Shown here: positions 62,042-64,000 of the stretch, in pieces
Layout of the letters: each line of letters starts with the position of its first letter
Position numbering within the stretch: the stretch's first letter is position 1
Assembly (NCBI GenBank): GCA_019352875.1
Contig: JAAAFW010000015.1
Span: forward strand, 661,809 to 725,808
Source: Pedobacter cryoconitis
GTDB lineage: Bacteria > Bacteroidota > Bacteroidia > Sphingobacteriales > Sphingobacteriaceae
Direction: 5' to 3'
Length of the DNA: 64,000 nucleotides
Made by a program: the position numbers and the translations under genes
The notes under the pieces: model-generated
The model's input: only the letters and a program-made list of their open reading frames with translations
Told to the model about the DNA's origin: nothing
The model's database searches: none

Positions 62042-62794
62042 TTATTTGCTTATTAATTTAACATAGACTACTGTTTTAAGCAGATCTTCTTTCCTGTGAC
62101 GGGATATGGGAAGCTGTTTTCCATTAATAAAAACCCGGCCTCCAGAAATTGCATCAATTTTTTTTATGTTAATTAGATATGATATATGTATTCTGAAAAA
62201 TGAGTCTTTAGGTAGCATTTCCTCTAATGACGCCATTGTTTGATGAATAACAAAGGTTTTATCTTTGAAGTGTAGTTTCAAATAATTCTGCATTCCTTCC
62301 ACAAATAGAATATCCTCCCAGATTATTCGCTGAAAAGTATCTCCTTGTCTGATATACATATCTGAATCAGATCCCTCGTTACTATTTTGTATTATAATAC
62401 GCGATTGAAACAAGTCCAGTGCTTTGTTTGCTGCCTGGAAGAAGCGCTGGAACTCTAAAGGTTTCAATAGATAATCCACAACATTCAACCTAAAACCTTC
62501 AAGTGCATGTGTTGAATAAGCTGTGGTCAATATAGTAAGTGGTGATTTGTCCAGGGACTCCAGAAACTCAAGTCCGGAAAGCATGGGCATATTAATATCC
62601 AAAAACATCAAATCGATATCCTTTGACTTCAATATTTCTGTTGCCCTCATGGCAGAGGTGCAGGTATCTGTAACCTCCAAAAAATCCAGCTGGTTAATGA
62701 AGTTAACAACCCCCTTAATAGCTATTGGTTCATCATCTACGACTAAACATCTTAGCGACTGACTGCTTTTTTGTTTTAATAGTGTAATTGCCAT
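62042..62794 (-). CDS. LytTR-family response regulator
   Basis: 250 residues. The receiver has VVDDEP, phospho-acceptor Asp66 in FLDINMPML and Lys in YLLKPL. The LytTR domain spans about 145-245 (DILFVEGMQNYLKLHF, then DSFFRIHISYLINIKKID). It is encoded 3 bp after its kinase. The N-terminal 14 residues (MAITLLKQKSSQS) are an extra leader, so the start may be slightly further in, but no better start is evident. Confidence 0.93.
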   Translation of the reverse strand: MAITLLKQKSSQSLRCLVVDDEPIAIKGVVNFINQLDFLEVTDTCTSAMRATEILKSKDIDLMFLDINMPMLSGLEFLESLDKSPLTILTTAYSTHALEGFRLNVVDYLLKPLEFQRFFQAANKALDLFQSRIIIQNSNEGSDSDMYIRQGDTFQRIIWEDILFVEGMQNYLKLHFKDKTFVIHQTMASLEEMLPKDSFFRIHISYLINIKKIDAISGGRVFINGKQLPISRHRKEDLLKTVVYVKLISK

Positions 62795-62797
62795 AAT

Positions 62798-63814
62798 CTA
62801 TATTTTGATTACTAATTTAGTATAGTAAGTTGTGTCGTAGTCGTTTACTGTTAATTGATAATTATCAGCGTACAAAATGTCTAAACGCTTTCTTACGTTT
62901 TCTAGTCCTAATCCCGAAACACTATCTTTTTCCGGTATAATATCAGATTTGGAGTTTTCTATTTCCAAACATATTAAATCGGCTATTTGCTCGAAGCTTA
63001 TATTTACATAAGCTTTTTCTGATATGCCACGGGATACGTGTTTAAAGGCATTTTCTATAAATGTGATTAATAACAAAGGAGGGAATTCCTTAGTGCCATC
63101 TTCAACATTCCACGAACAATTGATGATCAGTTCATTTCCCCATCTGACTTTCTCTATACCGATAAAGTCTTTCAAAAAATGAACTTCTTGTTCTATATTT
63201 ACTTTTCTGTTTTTCTCGCTATTAAGTTGATGACGAAGTATGTTAGAGTATTTTATTAACAATGACGAGGCGAGGTTTACATCTTCCAACATTAATATAT
63301 TAATGTGATTTAATACATTAAACATGAAGTGAGGATTGATCTGTTGATGAAGTATTTCTAATTGAGATTCAACTAATGCTTCATGTAGTTTTAGACTCTC
63401 CTCATAGAATCTCAACCCGCAAAATCCAAAATTAACGAATAAAGCTACCAGTAAAGCATTTATATACATTATACTAAACATGCTCCTCCCTAATAATAAC
63501 TCAGATGGAGGGAAAAAACCGCTTTCTTCCAGCTCGAGAAAGCCATGTAGAATTGCGGGTATAAATAAAGCAGATAGGGCTGATACAACAAAAAACTGTC
63601 CAATAAACAGAAGCATTTTCTTTTGTCTCATTGCTTTTTGCAATAAATTTTTGCTTAGGTAAGTGGTGAAGGGGTATACGCATAACATAACACATAATGC
63701 CAGCAGACCACCCTCTAACGTCGATGAGTCAGGTATGTATCGAAACCAAAAGACAATGGTTAGGAATATCCATATCAGGATAACAAACCGGTCGTACTTT
63801 TTCAAAAGAGTCAT
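62798..63814 (-). CDS. LytS-type sensor histidine kinase
   Basis: 338 residues with about four membrane helices in the first 140. The phospho-acceptor block is QQINPHFMFNVLNHINIL. The ATP site has LLITFIENAFKHV and a glycine motif VSGLGLENVRKRLDIL. It is the third LytS/LytTR pair in the window, laid out kinase first like the other two. The signal is unknown. Confidence 0.93.
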   Translation of the reverse strand: MTLLKKYDRFVILIWIFLTIVFWFRYIPDSSTLEGGLLALCVMLCVYPFTTYLSKNLLQKAMRQKKMLLFIGQFFVVSALSALFIPAILHGFLELEESGFFPPSELLLGRSMFSIMYINALLVALFVNFGFCGLRFYEESLKLHEALVESQLEILHQQINPHFMFNVLNHINILMLEDVNLASSLLIKYSNILRHQLNSEKNRKVNIEQEVHFLKDFIGIEKVRWGNELIINCSWNVEDGTKEFPPLLLITFIENAFKHVSRGISEKAYVNISFEQIADLICLEIENSKSDIIPEKDSVSGLGLENVRKRLDILYADNYQLTVNDYDTTYYTKLVIKI

Positions 63815-63970
63815 ACCACAAAGTTAAGGGTATTATTCTACAGAAACGTCTGGGACAATTACCAGGCGTCAAAGCTAAATGACCATCGGTCAAAACTATT
63901 TTCATCCCGGTCCAACCCCTTTGATATTTGTCTCAACAGACGCAAAAAACGTCTTGTCTAATTTAAGATT

Positions 63971-64000
63971 ATGAGATTATTATTGATTTGTGTTTTTATA
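63971..64000 (+). CDS. Possible start of an exported protein, cut by the window edge
   Basis: An ATG at 63971 opens ten hydrophobic codons (MRLLLICVFI), as at the start of a signal peptide. It is divergent from the sensor kinase gene with about 156 bp between. Only ten codons are visible, so this is tentative. Confidence 0.35.
   Translation, partial: MRLLLICVFI

Noticed and set aside
1..64000. tRNA or rRNA genes, CRISPR arrays, insertion sequences, prophage or known anti-phage genes
   Set aside because: I looked for cloverleaf-like runs, regular repeats with spacers, transposase motifs and defence-gene signatures and saw none that I could support.

Overview
The window looks like a chromosomal segment of a Bacteroidota, most likely Sphingobacteriaceae close to Pedobacter or Mucilaginibacter. 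The taxon is inferred from gene types: LytS/LytTR pairs, a SusC-style carboxypeptidase-regulatory domain on TonB receptors, GIN-domain and DUF5977 proteins, lipoprotein RND adaptors, and TAnnTTTG-type -7 promoter boxes. No tRNA, rRNA, CRISPR array, phage or insertion sequence was found. Both ends cut genes: a LytTR regulator at the left and a gene start at the right.

Layout. 1-2.8 kb: LytTR regulator, LytS-type kinase and an acyltransferase 3 protein in overlapping order. 3-5.4 kb: secreted hydrolase, Crp-like regulator and quinone oxidoreductase. 5.6-11.4 kb: a complete RND efflux operon. 11.4-15.1 kb: LysE exporter, HisKA sensor kinase and a luciferase-like oxidoreductase. 15.2-21.8 kb: a long leftward run of LysR, AraC, MFS exporter, ABM monooxygenase, MRJP/Yellow-like protein, a predicted outer-membrane protein and a second luciferase-like gene whose 3' end is frameshifted. 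22-28.7 kb: an NmrA-type reductase and a second RND operon. 28.8-33.1 kb: a GIN-domain protein with a convincing sigma-54 promoter, divergent from a GH9 glycosidase and a ThuA protein. 33.1-36.7 kb: a serine hydrolase and a short UvrA paralogue.

36.8-45 kb: a second LytTR/LytS pair, then haem-binding/P460 genes, a TonB siderophore receptor with a PepSY reductase-like partner, a small Cys-rich secreted protein and a DUF1345 protein, which together suggest iron or haem handling. 45.1-48.8 kb: a Crp-headed operon (YceI, tautomerase, SDR, NTF2-like, nitronate monooxygenase). 48.8-53.2 kb: a distinctly AT-rich island with a 17-bp perfect hairpin, a DUF5977 protein and a beta-barrel receptor. 53.2-60.9 kb: regulator/exporter modules: HxlR with a DHA2 exporter and an unusual methyltransferase fusion; TetR with an MFS exporter and two identical palindromes; HxlR with an aldo/keto reductase. 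61-64 kb: a LuxR regulator and a third LytTR/LytS pair.

Taken together, the segment is rich in efflux (two RND pumps, three MFS exporters, one LysE), small redox enzymes and local regulators. Most enzyme/exporter units are paired with an adjacent regulator, and several carry visible palindromic operator candidates. I did not find a clear-cut new defence or mobile system. The observations most worth testing are the sigma-54/enhancer arrangement at 29.6-29.7 kb, the AT-rich island, the twin TetR operators, the methyltransferase fusion and the frameshifted luciferase-like gene.
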